This document shows, in pieces, positions 15,949-23,243 of a DNA stretch of 31,287 bases. Position 1 is the first letter of the stretch; each line of letters starts with the position of its first letter. Source of the DNA: a virus; the IMG/VR virus record IMGVR_UViG_3300025083_000139, positions 1-31,287 of that record. One strand, written 5' to 3'. The position numbers were made by a program, and so were the translations under genes. A model generated the notes under the pieces. The model did not search any database. It saw only the letters and a list, made by a program, of their open reading frames with translations, and had not been told where the DNA came from.

Positions 15949-16710
15949 TTAAAACAGACTAGACTTGGCTAACTTATCAGCAACCTGCTGTCTGTAGGCA
16001 GGGTCTTTAGCGTATCTGGGGTCACGCATAGCAGCAGTTAATTCTGCATTGCTTTCAAACTTCCCACCAGAGGACACAGAGCCTGTTTGTCCAGTAAGTA
16101 GACTAGGTTCTGCCTCAGAACGATAACGAGCATTAAGACCTTGGATCGCTAACTTGATTTGATTAGTGTCACGCGATCCCATTGTTGAGTTAAAAGCATC
16201 AATTTCATCAGGGGGTAGATTATCTGCTGCCCACTGTACTAGTTCTTGATACTGTTCTGCACCACCTACTAGGTTGTACATACTAGATTGGACTTGTTCA
16301 GACAAAGCGTTCTGTCCGTCAATCCACGAGTCAACTACTGCCTTTGAAAAACCAGCCTCAGCCAGTGCTTGATAGGCATCTTCAGTTAATCCACCTAGCT
16401 CTTCATATTCCTGCTGGAACGCATCAAAGTCTAGGCCGTTTGCATCTAGTGCTTCAGCAATATCAGAAGGAGTAGCATCTGTTACCTGCTCTTCTGTTAC
16501 TTCTGACTCTTGTTCTTGCTGAGGTTTACCTAACTTACTCTCTAATGCAGAGTACGCCTTAGCCATATCCTCAACTGAATTAAATTTCTCAGGTAGCCAC
16601 TCAGGACGCTCAGGGTCTTGTTGACTACCTTCTACTTTAGCCAGCATAGCATCTACATGCTCTTGTGACTCAGCAGGTTCTTCTTGATAAGTGTTAATAC
16701 TGTCTGCCAT
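15949..16710 (-). CDS. Capsid assembly scaffold protein (T7 gp9-like)
   Basis: 253 aa (T7 gp9 is 307 aa), acidic in its first two thirds, Gln/Glu-rich and apparently helical, with a more basic C-terminus (RYAKDPAYRQQVADKLAKSS). It contains ERPEWLPEKFNSVEDMAKAY near residue 35, a motif typical of T7-like scaffolds. It lies between portal and major capsid, the conserved gene 8-9-10 order. The product should template procapsid assembly and leave the shell before DNA packaging; the basic C-terminus would contact the capsid protein. Confidence 0.93.
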   Translation of the reverse strand: MADSINTYQEEPAESQEHVDAMLAKVEGSQQDPERPEWLPEKFNSVEDMAKAYSALESKLGKPQQEQESEVTEEQVTDATPSDIAEALDANGLDFDAFQQEYEELGGLTEDAYQALAEAGFSKAVVDSWIDGQNALSEQVQSSMYNLVGGAEQYQELVQWAADNLPPDEIDAFNSTMGSRDTNQIKLAIQGLNARYRSEAEPSLLTGQTGSVSSGGKFESNAELTAAMRDPRYAKDPAYRQQVADKLAKSSLF

Positions 16711-16717
16711 TATTTAC

Positions 16718-18250
16718 CTAACCTTCTACAGCCCCTTTAGCTAACTGTGGAGCAGCACTTTGTGCTAGCTGCATAGCTGCTTGAGCTTCCATCTGTTCTT
16801 GTTGCATTTGTTGTTGCATCATTTGTTCTTGTTGTTTCTGCTCAGGTGACTTAATAAGTCCTGAGGTATCAATACCAAGTGACGCAGCTAGGCGATCAAT
16901 ATAATCACCTAAGTTCATCTCACTCTGAATAACTTCTGGCCCCAGCGGTTGAAGATATTGTAAGAAAGTTGCTAGTTTATTTAAGTCTTGTCCACGGCCT
17001 AGTGCCTCAATGCCTGTTACTACTGTAGGCTTGACACTATCCTTAGGCATACGTGGCATCTTACCTTGCTTAGTTAATGACTCAAGCAGTAGGTTAATTA
17101 GTGGTAGCTGAAACTCCTGTGATAGAATAGAGTACACACCGCCAAGGGCTGTCTCTAGTTCCTGTGCCATGAAGCGTACTTCTTCTGCCGTTACACGCTC
17201 TGCTGATCTTTGTACAGAGGAGTTTAGTAGAAAGGCAGCACCAAGTCTATCGTTAATCATACGCATAGTCTCTAGTGAAACACGGAAGTCACCACCTTTA
17301 GCTACCTGTAGGGTAGACACATCATTACTGTCACCCTGTAAGAACGCACCATTAGGTGCAGCAGCTAGGTCTTTACTCTTTGTAGTACCATTAGGACGTA
17401 CAAGGAACAATACCTTAGCTGACGCTGCGCTGCCTTGTACAATAGCTTTTGTTAAAGCCTCAAGACTGCGTAGATCACCAATGTATTCTTCAATAAACCC
17501 TCGCCCATAGTCCTCACCGTCAATACGGATAAACCGTAATGGGATGAAGGGGCTTTGGTCTAGCTTAAATTTACCCTTAGTCTTTTCAATAGTAATACCA
17601 GCTACTTCCTGCATGACTTCGTATCTATTGTCTACACGCTTAAGGCATGTGTATAGATCGTAGCTTTTAACAGGAGTATCTGATGGTGGGATCATGTCCT
17701 TTATTTCATCAGGTAATGTAGATGGAGCCATAGACTCCTTGGTAATAATCTCTAGCACATTACCCATAGTGTCACGCTTAGTGCAGTAACGGTCAGGCCG
17801 AAATACTTTCATTCCACCTTCTTTAGGCATGTAAACAAGAGCATTACCAGTGACGATAAGTAACTTTAGTGCCTCAAATACTGGCACACGAATAGCCTTA
17901 CCCTCAATCTCTTGCATAGCAGCACGTTCAATACGTGCAAGTCCTTCTTCTACTTGACCACGATTTGCACCTGCTAGTTGTTGCAAGTCAAAGTCATCAA
18001 TAGTTAGACGAAAGAATGGACTGTTTGGTGGGAGCAAGGCAAGCAATAGCTTTGATGCTAGGTTGTTTACACCTCTTGCTCCAATACCTTGATAAGGTGT
18101 GGCATAAATAGAAGAACTACTATGACCTTCCTCTGGCAAAAGAGTAGGAATAGTAAGCCTTGCTGCTTCTCGCCCTCGTTCTAGGAACGTATCTCGTTCA
18201 CTTTCTAGTTGGCTGTAGCGTTTAGCTACTGTACCTACATCTTGTTCCAT
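16718..18250 (-). CDS. Portal protein, head-tail connector (T7 gp8-like)
   Basis: 510 aa (T7 gp8 is 536 aa). Family hallmarks include RYSQLESERDTFLERGREAARLTIP, the GARGVNNLASKLLLALLPPNSPFFRL stretch and RSAERVTAEEVRFMAQELE. The C-terminus is Gln/Met-rich (EQKQQEQMMQQQMQQEQMEA), a composition often seen in this family's tail. A TAAGGA sequence lies before the ATG, 10 bases after the stop of the 57-aa ORF. The product is the dodecameric ring through which DNA is packaged and ejected and on which the procapsid nucleates. Confidence 0.97.
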   Translation of the reverse strand: MEQDVGTVAKRYSQLESERDTFLERGREAARLTIPTLLPEEGHSSSSIYATPYQGIGARGVNNLASKLLLALLPPNSPFFRLTIDDFDLQQLAGANRGQVEEGLARIERAAMQEIEGKAIRVPVFEALKLLIVTGNALVYMPKEGGMKVFRPDRYCTKRDTMGNVLEIITKESMAPSTLPDEIKDMIPPSDTPVKSYDLYTCLKRVDNRYEVMQEVAGITIEKTKGKFKLDQSPFIPLRFIRIDGEDYGRGFIEEYIGDLRSLEALTKAIVQGSAASAKVLFLVRPNGTTKSKDLAAAPNGAFLQGDSNDVSTLQVAKGGDFRVSLETMRMINDRLGAAFLLNSSVQRSAERVTAEEVRFMAQELETALGGVYSILSQEFQLPLINLLLESLTKQGKMPRMPKDSVKPTVVTGIEALGRGQDLNKLATFLQYLQPLGPEVIQSEMNLGDYIDRLAASLGIDTSGLIKSPEQKQQEQMMQQQMQQEQMEAQAAMQLAQSAAPQLAKGAVEG

Positions 18251-18260
18251 GTGTTATTCC

Positions 18261-18434
18261 TTATACAATAATCTTGCTTTTATATCTTTTCATACGCTCA
18301 CTTTGTTCAATAATAGGAGCAGATGAAGTAGTATCAGGCATCATGTCAGTAGGTTCAGCGATCTTTTCTTCTTCATCAGTATCTTTACTCATGAGTTTCT
18401 TAACTTCACTTGTGTTTACTGTGAAAGCACCCAT
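18261..18434 (-). CDS. 57-aa protein before portal, unknown function
   Basis: ATG 18432-18434 with AGGAG 8 bases upstream; the frame reads MGAFTVNTSEVKKLMSKDTD, EEEKIAEPTDMMPDTTSSAP, then IIEQSERMKRYKSKIIV. An acidic first half is followed by a short basic end. It shares the MG start and basic C-terminus of the two gp7.3-like proteins just upstream but lacks their Gly-rich end. It occupies the position between T7 genes 7.3 and 8. A small virion or assembly component is possible, not shown. Confidence 0.75.
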   Translation of the reverse strand: MGAFTVNTSEVKKLMSKDTDEEEKIAEPTDMMPDTTSSAPIIEQSERMKRYKSKIIV

Positions 18435-18443
18435 ACTGCTCTC

Positions 18444-18659
18444 CTATCCGACAGGAATGTTCAAACCTGAACCACCATCACCACCTATGTTAGCAGAACC
18501 AGTCTTAACGACTAAAGCTTTTTTACCCTTACGCCTACGTCCCATTTTACCACCTTCTGTTTCTACCATAGCTTCAGCTTCCTGATCCATTGGTTTAGCA
18601 GCAGCGGTAGATGAAGCAGGTGCTGATACTGGCTTGGAGCTTCTAATAATTCCACCCAT
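18444..18659 (-). CDS. gp7.3-like tail/virion assembly protein, copy 2
   Basis: 71 aa with AGGAGA before the ATG. The C-terminal part GRRRKGKKALVVKTG...GGSGLNIPVG matches the ending of T7 gp7.3 (RKKARAGGKKSLSV, then GGGINI), a protein needed for adsorption and tail assembly and located just before the portal in T7. The N-terminal half is Ala/Ser/Pro/Glu-rich and probably disordered. It is clearly related to the ORF directly upstream (both start MGG(I/L) and end basic-patch plus SG(S)GL(N/Q)IP), so the pair arose by tandem duplication. Confidence 0.75.
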   Translation of the reverse strand: MGGIIRSSKPVSAPASSTAAAKPMDQEAEAMVETEGGKMGRRRKGKKALVVKTGSANIGGDGGSGLNIPVG

Positions 18660-18660
18660 T

Positions 18661-18888
18661 CTAATCTCCTGTTGTTGGAATTTGTAAGCCAGAGCCAGAA
18701 CTACCTGTCTGTATAGAAGTGTCTTTTAAGTCAACACGTAGCTTACGCTTGCCTCTTTTCTTTTGTATTTGATCTGCGTCTAAACCCTGACCAGCAAGCT
18801 CAATATCTGGTGTCTTAGCGACAGCAGTTACTGGTCTAGCTGGTGCAGGTAGTGGTCTAGGTACTGATGATCCGAATAATCCACCCAT
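18661..18888 (-). CDS. gp7.3-like tail/virion assembly protein, copy 1
   Basis: 75 aa, with GGGGAA as Shine-Dalgarno sequence. MGGLFGSSVPRPLPAPARPV is followed by a KKRGKRKLRVDLKD basic patch and GSSGSGLQIP near the end. The basic patch plus Gly-rich IP/NI-type ending resembles T7 gp7.3, and the position (before the portal) is the same. The ATG lies 3 bases after the upstream stop and the gene ends just before copy 2. The Pro/Ala-rich N-terminus is likely flexible. The assignment depends on a short motif and order. Confidence 0.75.
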   Translation of the reverse strand: MGGLFGSSVPRPLPAPARPVTAVAKTPDIELAGQGLDADQIQKKRGKRKLRVDLKDTSIQTGSSGSGLQIPTTGD

Positions 18889-18891
18889 GTG

Positions 18892-19074
18892 TCATTCCCC
18901 ATAATCTTCGTTATAAATATCTGTAAGTTTCTTTACTACTGATTGTTGTCCCCTGAGAAACGCTAGCTCCTCAGAGGTGATTTGTTCATGTGGAAGTTTA
19001 TCTGGATAAAGCTCCTGTAAAGCGTTCAGTAGAGCAGTAGTAATGTTTAATGAATATCCTAAGACATTAACCAT
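18892..19074 (-). CDS. 60-aa protein opening the structural module, unknown function
   Basis: 60 aa: MVNVLGYSLNITTALLNALQ, then ELYPDKLPHEQITSEELAFL and RGQQSVVKKLTDIYNEDYGE. It appears soluble and helical, with no motif I recognise. It is the first gene after the promoter-like element at 19094-19109. Only a weak AAGTGAA-type ribosome binding site precedes the ATG. It may be translated early in the late transcript. Confidence 0.7.
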   Translation of the reverse strand: MVNVLGYSLNITTALLNALQELYPDKLPHEQITSEELAFLRGQQSVVKKLTDIYNEDYGE

Positions 19075-19093
19075 ATTAAATTCACTTTCGCTA

Positions 19094-19109
19094 ATAGGTA
19101 CAGTTTAGA
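19094..19109 (-). promoter_or_regulatory. Putative phage RNA polymerase promoter, structural module
   Basis: On the minus strand TCTAAACTGTACCTAT is identical over 16 nt to the element at 27765-27780. It begins at the base after the RNR stop codon and is followed by TAGCG, 20 bases before the first structural gene. The position between modules, minus-strand direction and likeness to T7 promoters (a CTAT(A)G end at the expected start site) support a phage-polymerase promoter. The start site is not determined. Confidence 0.7.
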
Positions 19110-21008
19110 CTATATGTCTACTAATTCACAGGCTCCTGCAGTACAAGCTAAAGTCTGGCTACCAGAAGTAGTGTCTTCTTTTTCATAAGCAGACAAAGCT
19201 GACCAATCAATCTTAGAAGGCATCTGTTTCTTGAGTTCTTCATAGGTTTCTTTATCCACATCTTGATAAGGAGCTTGTGCATACGTGTGGTCACTATGAG
19301 GTAGGAACGAAATACCTGAGCAGATGTCAAAGTTATCGTAGACCCATGCACCTACTGCCATCCACTCTGCATCCTTGACTGTGATAGTCACTGATGGTTT
19401 GTGTTCACACCAGTTAAGTGCGTAGTTCTTCCATAACTCTAGCTGTTGTAGTGCAGTCATATCATTACGTGTTACAGCACCAGATGGTGATTTAGTAGGG
19501 AAGCTAAATACTGTAGTAGAGTCAGGCTTCATCACGCATGGTTCAGCAGGAATACCACTATCCTTCATAAACTGTGTTAGTGGGTCTTTGTTGTCACCAC
19601 GCACAGTACGAATGTAGTAAGCACTATGTCGTGCATGAATACCAGAAGCTGTATCGGTAAGCTGAGATACAGTACCAGATGGCTTGACACAGGTAATAGC
19701 AGCAGAAGGATCGACACCTAGTTTATCAGCATAGATACGATTGACATCAATAGCCTGTAGCTTAAGCTCTTTGAGCCAGCGTGGGCTATCAACAGTCTTA
19801 GATAGTACATTGTTATCCATGATACCTGTTAGTGATACACCAAGTAGACGCTCTTCTTCTGTGTTCTTCTGCCAAATCTTACGTAGGTATGGCATCTTAG
19901 TAAAGGTAGACTGTGCTGTACCAAGGATGGTAGCTAGTCGTACCTTACGGCGTAGACTTTCTAGGTCATCATGTTCACGTACTACTACCTCTGTCAGATT
20001 ACAGAACTGGTATGGGCGTAGGATAATTTCAGAGCAAGGGTTAGTACCCCACTCATGTCCTGTCTCCCTACGTCCATTCATCTTAACATGGTTGTCTGCT
20101 GCTGGACGAGAGAAGATACCACGCTCACCAGACTTAGACTCTACGAGAGATAACCACTCACGCATAAACCCTTCCATGTCAGGCTTGTCTGTGTAGGCTA
20201 CAGAGTTATTAGCCAACGCACGTTGACCCTCGTTCTCCCACCACTGACCTGACTTAGCATGTGCCATACGTCCGTCACTGAGGTTAGACAGGCTGATCAT
20301 GGCTGATCGGCGTACACCACCTACTACCACAACCTCACCAATCTTACACATGATATCGTGACACTCAATACTAGTAAGCTTACGTCCTACTGCACCTTTG
20401 AACTTCGCCACAACAAACTTGAACAAGTCATCAAGAGGCTCAGGTCCACTAGCTCTACCACCAAAAGTCTTAAGCCTAGCACCTGCTGGTCTAATCTTAG
20501 ACATGTCCCACTTTGGAATGTCACCTGAGTACAGGTGTGACAGTAGCTTATGTAAAGCCCTAGCCCACCCTTCCTTGCTATCCTTAACTGCAATGACATC
20601 ATCACTATAGTCTAATGCCTCAGGTATATCAGGAAGCTTGGCAATAGACTGACGCTCTACACTGAAGCCGACACCAGTGCCACACAGTAGGATAAACATA
20701 GCCTCATCAAAGGCACGGATGTGATCCACAGGTAGGTAACTACAGTTGTAGATGCAAGTGTTATCACGGTCTGCTGCTACCCCTGCTGTCATCAAGGCTC
20801 TCATGCTAGGCATCACCTCAAGGTTGATGATTGCTTCCTCAATTTCTTCTAAGTCTTTTGCAGGTAGACCAGTAATAGCAATGTAGTTGATATATCGTTG
20901 CACTGTCTCAGGCCAAGTCTCTCGCCTGTTCTCTTCTTCTAGCCACCGTGCATATCTGCTAGTAGCAATGAATGTTTGGTAGTCAGTTGGTAGGTAATTG
21001 CTACTCAT
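19110..21008 (-). CDS. nrdJ: Adenosylcobalamin-dependent ribonucleotide reductase, class II (NrdJ type)
   Basis: 632 aa, resembling the monomeric Lactobacillus leichmannii enzyme (739 aa) but shorter. The functional residues align: Cys89 (NCSYLPV) and Cys336 as the redox pair (Cys119/Cys419), Cys325 in NPCSEI as the thiyl radical site (Cys408), Glu327 and Asn323 beside it, and Cys622/Cys627 in the C-terminal CTAGAC, the swinging dithiol (Cys731/Cys736). The 11-residue spacing of Cys325 to Cys336 is exactly that of the bacterial enzyme. It makes deoxynucleotides for phage DNA synthesis without a separate radical subunit and independent of oxygen, but needs B12 from the cell. The ATG overlaps the MazG stop (ATGA) and has GGAG 7 bases upstream. 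Confidence 0.95.
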   Translation of the reverse strand: MSSNYLPTDYQTFIATSRYARWLEEENRRETWPETVQRYINYIAITGLPAKDLEEIEEAIINLEVMPSMRALMTAGVAADRDNTCIYNCSYLPVDHIRAFDEAMFILLCGTGVGFSVERQSIAKLPDIPEALDYSDDVIAVKDSKEGWARALHKLLSHLYSGDIPKWDMSKIRPAGARLKTFGGRASGPEPLDDLFKFVVAKFKGAVGRKLTSIECHDIMCKIGEVVVVGGVRRSAMISLSNLSDGRMAHAKSGQWWENEGQRALANNSVAYTDKPDMEGFMREWLSLVESKSGERGIFSRPAADNHVKMNGRRETGHEWGTNPCSEIILRPYQFCNLTEVVVREHDDLESLRRKVRLATILGTAQSTFTKMPYLRKIWQKNTEEERLLGVSLTGIMDNNVLSKTVDSPRWLKELKLQAIDVNRIYADKLGVDPSAAITCVKPSGTVSQLTDTASGIHARHSAYYIRTVRGDNKDPLTQFMKDSGIPAEPCVMKPDSTTVFSFPTKSPSGAVTRNDMTALQQLELWKNYALNWCEHKPSVTITVKDAEWMAVGAWVYDNFDICSGISFLPHSDHTYAQAPYQDVDKETYEELKKQMPSKIDWSALSAYEKEDTTSGSQTLACTAGACELVDI

Positions 21009-21325
21009 CTATTGTCTCCATTCCCTTGTAGTACGCCACGTTCCTTGCGGCTCTCTAGTTTTTGTATATTCATAGCAGCTATAACTTGTAGGCTATAGTT
21101 AATATCCCTAGCTACTGCTGCTACATACCACAACACATCGCCTAGTTCTTTGGCAATCTCGTGTGCTTCTTTCTTAATATCTTTACCATCTCGTACAATC
21201 TTCTTTACCTTTTCTGCTACCTCACCTGCTTCACCAGCTAGGCCAAGGGTAGGATAGGTTAGCTTGTACTCTTCTGGATAGATGGCAGTCTTATTAGCGC
21301 GTTCTTGGTAGGCATTAAAATCCAT
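21005..21325 (-). CDS. MazG-family nucleotide pyrophosphohydrolase
   Basis: 106 aa from ATG 21323-21325. An upstream in-frame start at 21382 would add 19 unrelated residues inside the preceding gene. The core LGLAGEAGEVAEKVKKIVRD followed by EIAKELGDVLWYVAAVARDI is the MazG pattern: the EExxE-like helix (Glu residues of GEAGEVAEK) and the ELGD Glu and Asp bind Mg2+ and the triphosphate. The family hydrolyses (d)NTPs or ppGpp-like molecules. Phage copies are thought to clean or reshape the nucleotide pool. It overlaps RNR by 4 bases, which supports a joint nucleotide role. Confidence 0.92.
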   Translation of the reverse strand: MDFNAYQERANKTAIYPEEYKLTYPTLGLAGEAGEVAEKVKKIVRDGKDIKKEAHEIAKELGDVLWYVAAVARDINYSLQVIAAMNIQKLESRKERGVLQGNGDNR

Positions 21326-21326
21326 A

Positions 21327-21530
21327 CTACTCTTCCCCAATCTCGCCACCGTCATTCTTAGTACAGTATACTTCACTAACATAGTTGAACCCCATGCCCT
21401 GTAAGAAGGACTTAAAGTTATACATCATGTCTGGTAGGTATCCCTCTGTTTCAAAAGAATGTTTAATAGTTCCTGTAACATTCCCATCTTCATCTGTATG
21501 CTCACACTTGAAGGTAATATAATCGTTCAC
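21327..21530 (-). CDS. 67-aa conserved phage protein, unknown function
   Basis: 67 aa, starting at a GTG (21528-21530) with GGGAG 7 bases before it. The GTG overlaps the stop of the DUF3310 gene (GTGA). The sequence NDYITFKCEHTDEDGNVTG, then TIKHSFETEGYLPDMMYNFKSFLQGMG, looks like a small alpha/beta protein: a strand pair followed by a helix. I recall similar small ORFs in marine phages but no function. It lies in a nucleotide-metabolism cluster and abuts MazG. Confidence 0.75.
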   Translation of the reverse strand: MNDYITFKCEHTDEDGNVTGTIKHSFETEGYLPDMMYNFKSFLQGMGFNYVSEVYCTKNDGGEIGEE

Positions 21531-21811
21531 CAGTTTACTCCCTTTGTTTTCTTTAGTAGATCAATCATCTTGTTAAGATACCATACTGCTTTCTCTGCAT
21601 CCTGAATGGGGTTGCCCTTCTTGAATAGGCGTGAGCCTGTGTACTTAATGACATTACCATGACAGTAGCTAATAGCTTCATACTCACCTAGTACGTCCAC
21701 GATGTAGTCAATAGTTTCAATGCCACTAGCTGCGTAGTGGGCAGGGCTGTTTACCATGTCAAACTCTGCTTGTGCTTTCATGTAGGCTTCATGTCGTTGT
21801 GGGGCTGCCAT
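21527..21811 (-). CDS. DUF3310 protein (T7 gp1.7 nucleotide kinase-like)
   Basis: 94 aa. The DUF3310 signature is clear: VNSPAHYAASGIETIDYIVD, AISYCHGNVIKYTGSRLFKKG and DAEKAVWYLNKMIDLL. In T7 the same domain occurs in gp1.7, reported as an unusual nucleotide kinase that confers sensitivity to dideoxythymidine; many phages carry only the short domain, as here. The ATG at 21811 is chosen because GGAGAGG lies 7 bases upstream; this makes a 34-base overlap with the exonuclease gene. The alternative ATG at 21781 has no ribosome binding site. Confidence 0.88.
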   Translation of the reverse strand: MAAPQRHEAYMKAQAEFDMVNSPAHYAASGIETIDYIVDVLGEYEAISYCHGNVIKYTGSRLFKKGNPIQDAEKAVWYLNKMIDLLKKTKGVNW

Positions 21812-22512
21812 AACTTTACCTCTCCTGTGTCTGTGTCATACTCACCATTACGTAGTATACGTGCTAGCCTTGCGTTCTCTAGTGCTACTTCTTCTGATAA
21901 GCCTTTCTTATTGTACGCAGCAACCACTGTATCCCACGTGCAACCAGAAGACAGAAGTTTATTAGCAGTCTTGGGACCAACAGTTGGACAGCCGCTATAG
22001 TTATCTGTACTATCCCCAACCAAAGTTTGGTAAAGGAAATTGTAGTTAGCTTCTGCTTCAGTGATTGTAACCACCTCTTCATTAAGCCAGTGCTGCGCTG
22101 GTATAGTAAGTAAGTCCTTATCTTCAGACCAGATAATTGTATCTGGATTAGAAGTACCAAGTATCCCCATGACATCATCTGCTTCTAGTCCTTTATACAT
22201 TATGGTGTTGTACTTGCTCATCATATAATGTCTTGCATAGCTAAGAAGCATTGGCTTGCGTACATCTTTACGATTAGCTTTGTAATAGGGAGCTACCTTT
22301 TTACGGAAGTTATCTTGATCAGATAGAGTGACGATACAGTCTTGAACAGGGGCAGCATCTACTAAGCCAGAGATATATTCTTCTAGCTTGTAGTCTACAT
22401 CATGTTCCCAAGCATGTAGTGTCCACAACCCATCTCCCCAATGCGTAGGCTTCTCTGCTACCACTGCTGCTTTGTAAGCTATTATGTCTCCATCAATAAG
22501 CAGTAGGGTCAT
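21778..22512 (-). CDS. 5'-3' exonuclease (T7 gp6-like)
   Basis: 244 aa from ATG 22510-22512, preceded by AAGGGG at 9 bases. An upstream ATG at 22551 lies in the preceding gene and adds only a Lys-rich string. The FEN/5'-nuclease metal-binding acidic residues are visible: LLLIDGDIIAYKAA at the start, YKANRKDVRKPM, GLEADDVMGIL, WSEDKDLLTIP and VGDSTDNYSGCPTVGPKTAN with the helix-hairpin-helix element GxxxVGPKTA. T7 gp6 (300 aa) removes primers and degrades host DNA. The C-terminus here is shorter. The order polymerase then exonuclease is that of T7. Confidence 0.93.
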   Translation of the reverse strand: MTLLLIDGDIIAYKAAVVAEKPTHWGDGLWTLHAWEHDVDYKLEEYISGLVDAAPVQDCIVTLSDQDNFRKKVAPYYKANRKDVRKPMLLSYARHYMMSKYNTIMYKGLEADDVMGILGTSNPDTIIWSEDKDLLTIPAQHWLNEEVVTITEAEANYNFLYQTLVGDSTDNYSGCPTVGPKTANKLLSSGCTWDTVVAAYNKKGLSEEVALENARLARILRNGEYDTDTGEVKLWQPHNDMKPT

Positions 22513-22693
22513 CGTGTATATCCCCTTTCTTTTTTTCCTCATCTTTAACATTGTTGAGTGTTACTATCTTGATACCTGTAGTCACTTGTATGTAGTCAAG
22601 GTATGACTCAACAATCCACTTGATACATAGGCAGATAGACACGCCAAAGAATGAGGCAGTGAGTATCAACCTAAAGATAAAATCAAAGTCCAT
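22493..22693 (-). CDS. Small single-span membrane protein (66 aa)
   Basis: From ATG 22691-22693 (AAGGAG 10 bases upstream) the frame encodes MDFDFIFRLILTASFFGVSI followed by CLCIKWIVESYLDYIQVTTG and a charged end with DEEKKKGDIHDDPTAY. One hydrophobic segment covers residues about 5-27, then an amphipathic middle and an acidic/basic tail. It overlaps the GIY-YIG gene by 11 bases and the exonuclease by 20. Size and layout recall the one-span T7 holin gp17.5 (67 aa), but the location in the DNA-replication cluster is not that of a lysis gene. Function unassigned. Confidence 0.72.
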   Translation of the reverse strand: MDFDFIFRLILTASFFGVSICLCIKWIVESYLDYIQVTTGIKIVTLNNVKDEEKKKGDIHDDPTAY

Positions 22694-23243
22694 GCTGGAT
22701 ACACTCCTTAGCCTGACCAACAGACATCTTGAACCACTCACCTCTACGTTCAGATATCTTCTCAGCAATTTTGTGTGCAGCAGCCTCAGCCTTACGCCTG
22801 TCTTTACTGTAGACAGAGTAAGCTAGTACATAGTTACGCAGTGGGCTACTAGTCTGATAGTTATCTAGTCTGTTCTCAGCGTTTATAGCCATGCCTATCT
22901 TAACCCACTCAGGCCAAGCAGAGTTAGTAATGATATAGACTTCACCTGCCTTTTCTTCATTGTAAGATCGTAAGACGGTAGCTCCAATAGTTTCTGCCAG
23001 TCTCTTTAGTCTATTCTTTTTACGCTTAATACTGTCACAAGATGTACAAGTATATTGTTTTGTACGAGCATTACCATGTGACCAGTTGTCTCCTTCTTGT
23101 AAAGATACTGTGCAGTGGATGCAGTTTCTAGTGGGTGTCTGCCCAGCTTCGTCCGTACTTGTATTCACTGTCGAGTCTACATCTGAACTTGAAGTGTTCT
23201 TCAACGTCCCGCATACACTTAAGAATAATTCGCCCTGCTTCAT
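22683..23243 (-). CDS. Zinc-finger GIY-YIG nuclease-like protein
   Basis: 186 aa. Four cysteines (Cys41, Cys44, Cys66, Cys69: CIHC and CTSC) form a probable zinc finger. A GIY-YIG/T5orf172-type domain covers residues about 100-175: GEVYIITNSAW, WVKIGMAINAENRLDNYQTS, the AEAAAHKI helix and GEWFKMS with the family's conserved Glu near the end. Such proteins are homing endonucleases or DNA nicking enzymes in phages. The only start upstream of the zinc finger with a ribosome binding site (AAGGAAGG, 8 bases) is ATG 23243, so the gene overlaps the DNA polymerase by 116 bases in another frame. Catalytic competence cannot be judged. Confidence 0.82.
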   Translation of the reverse strand: MKQGELFLSVCGTLKNTSSSDVDSTVNTSTDEAGQTPTRNCIHCTVSLQEGDNWSHGNARTKQYTCTSCDSIKRKKNRLKRLAETIGATVLRSYNEEKAGEVYIITNSAWPEWVKIGMAINAENRLDNYQTSSPLRNYVLAYSVYSKDRRKAEAAAHKIAEKISERRGEWFKMSVGQAKECIQHGL

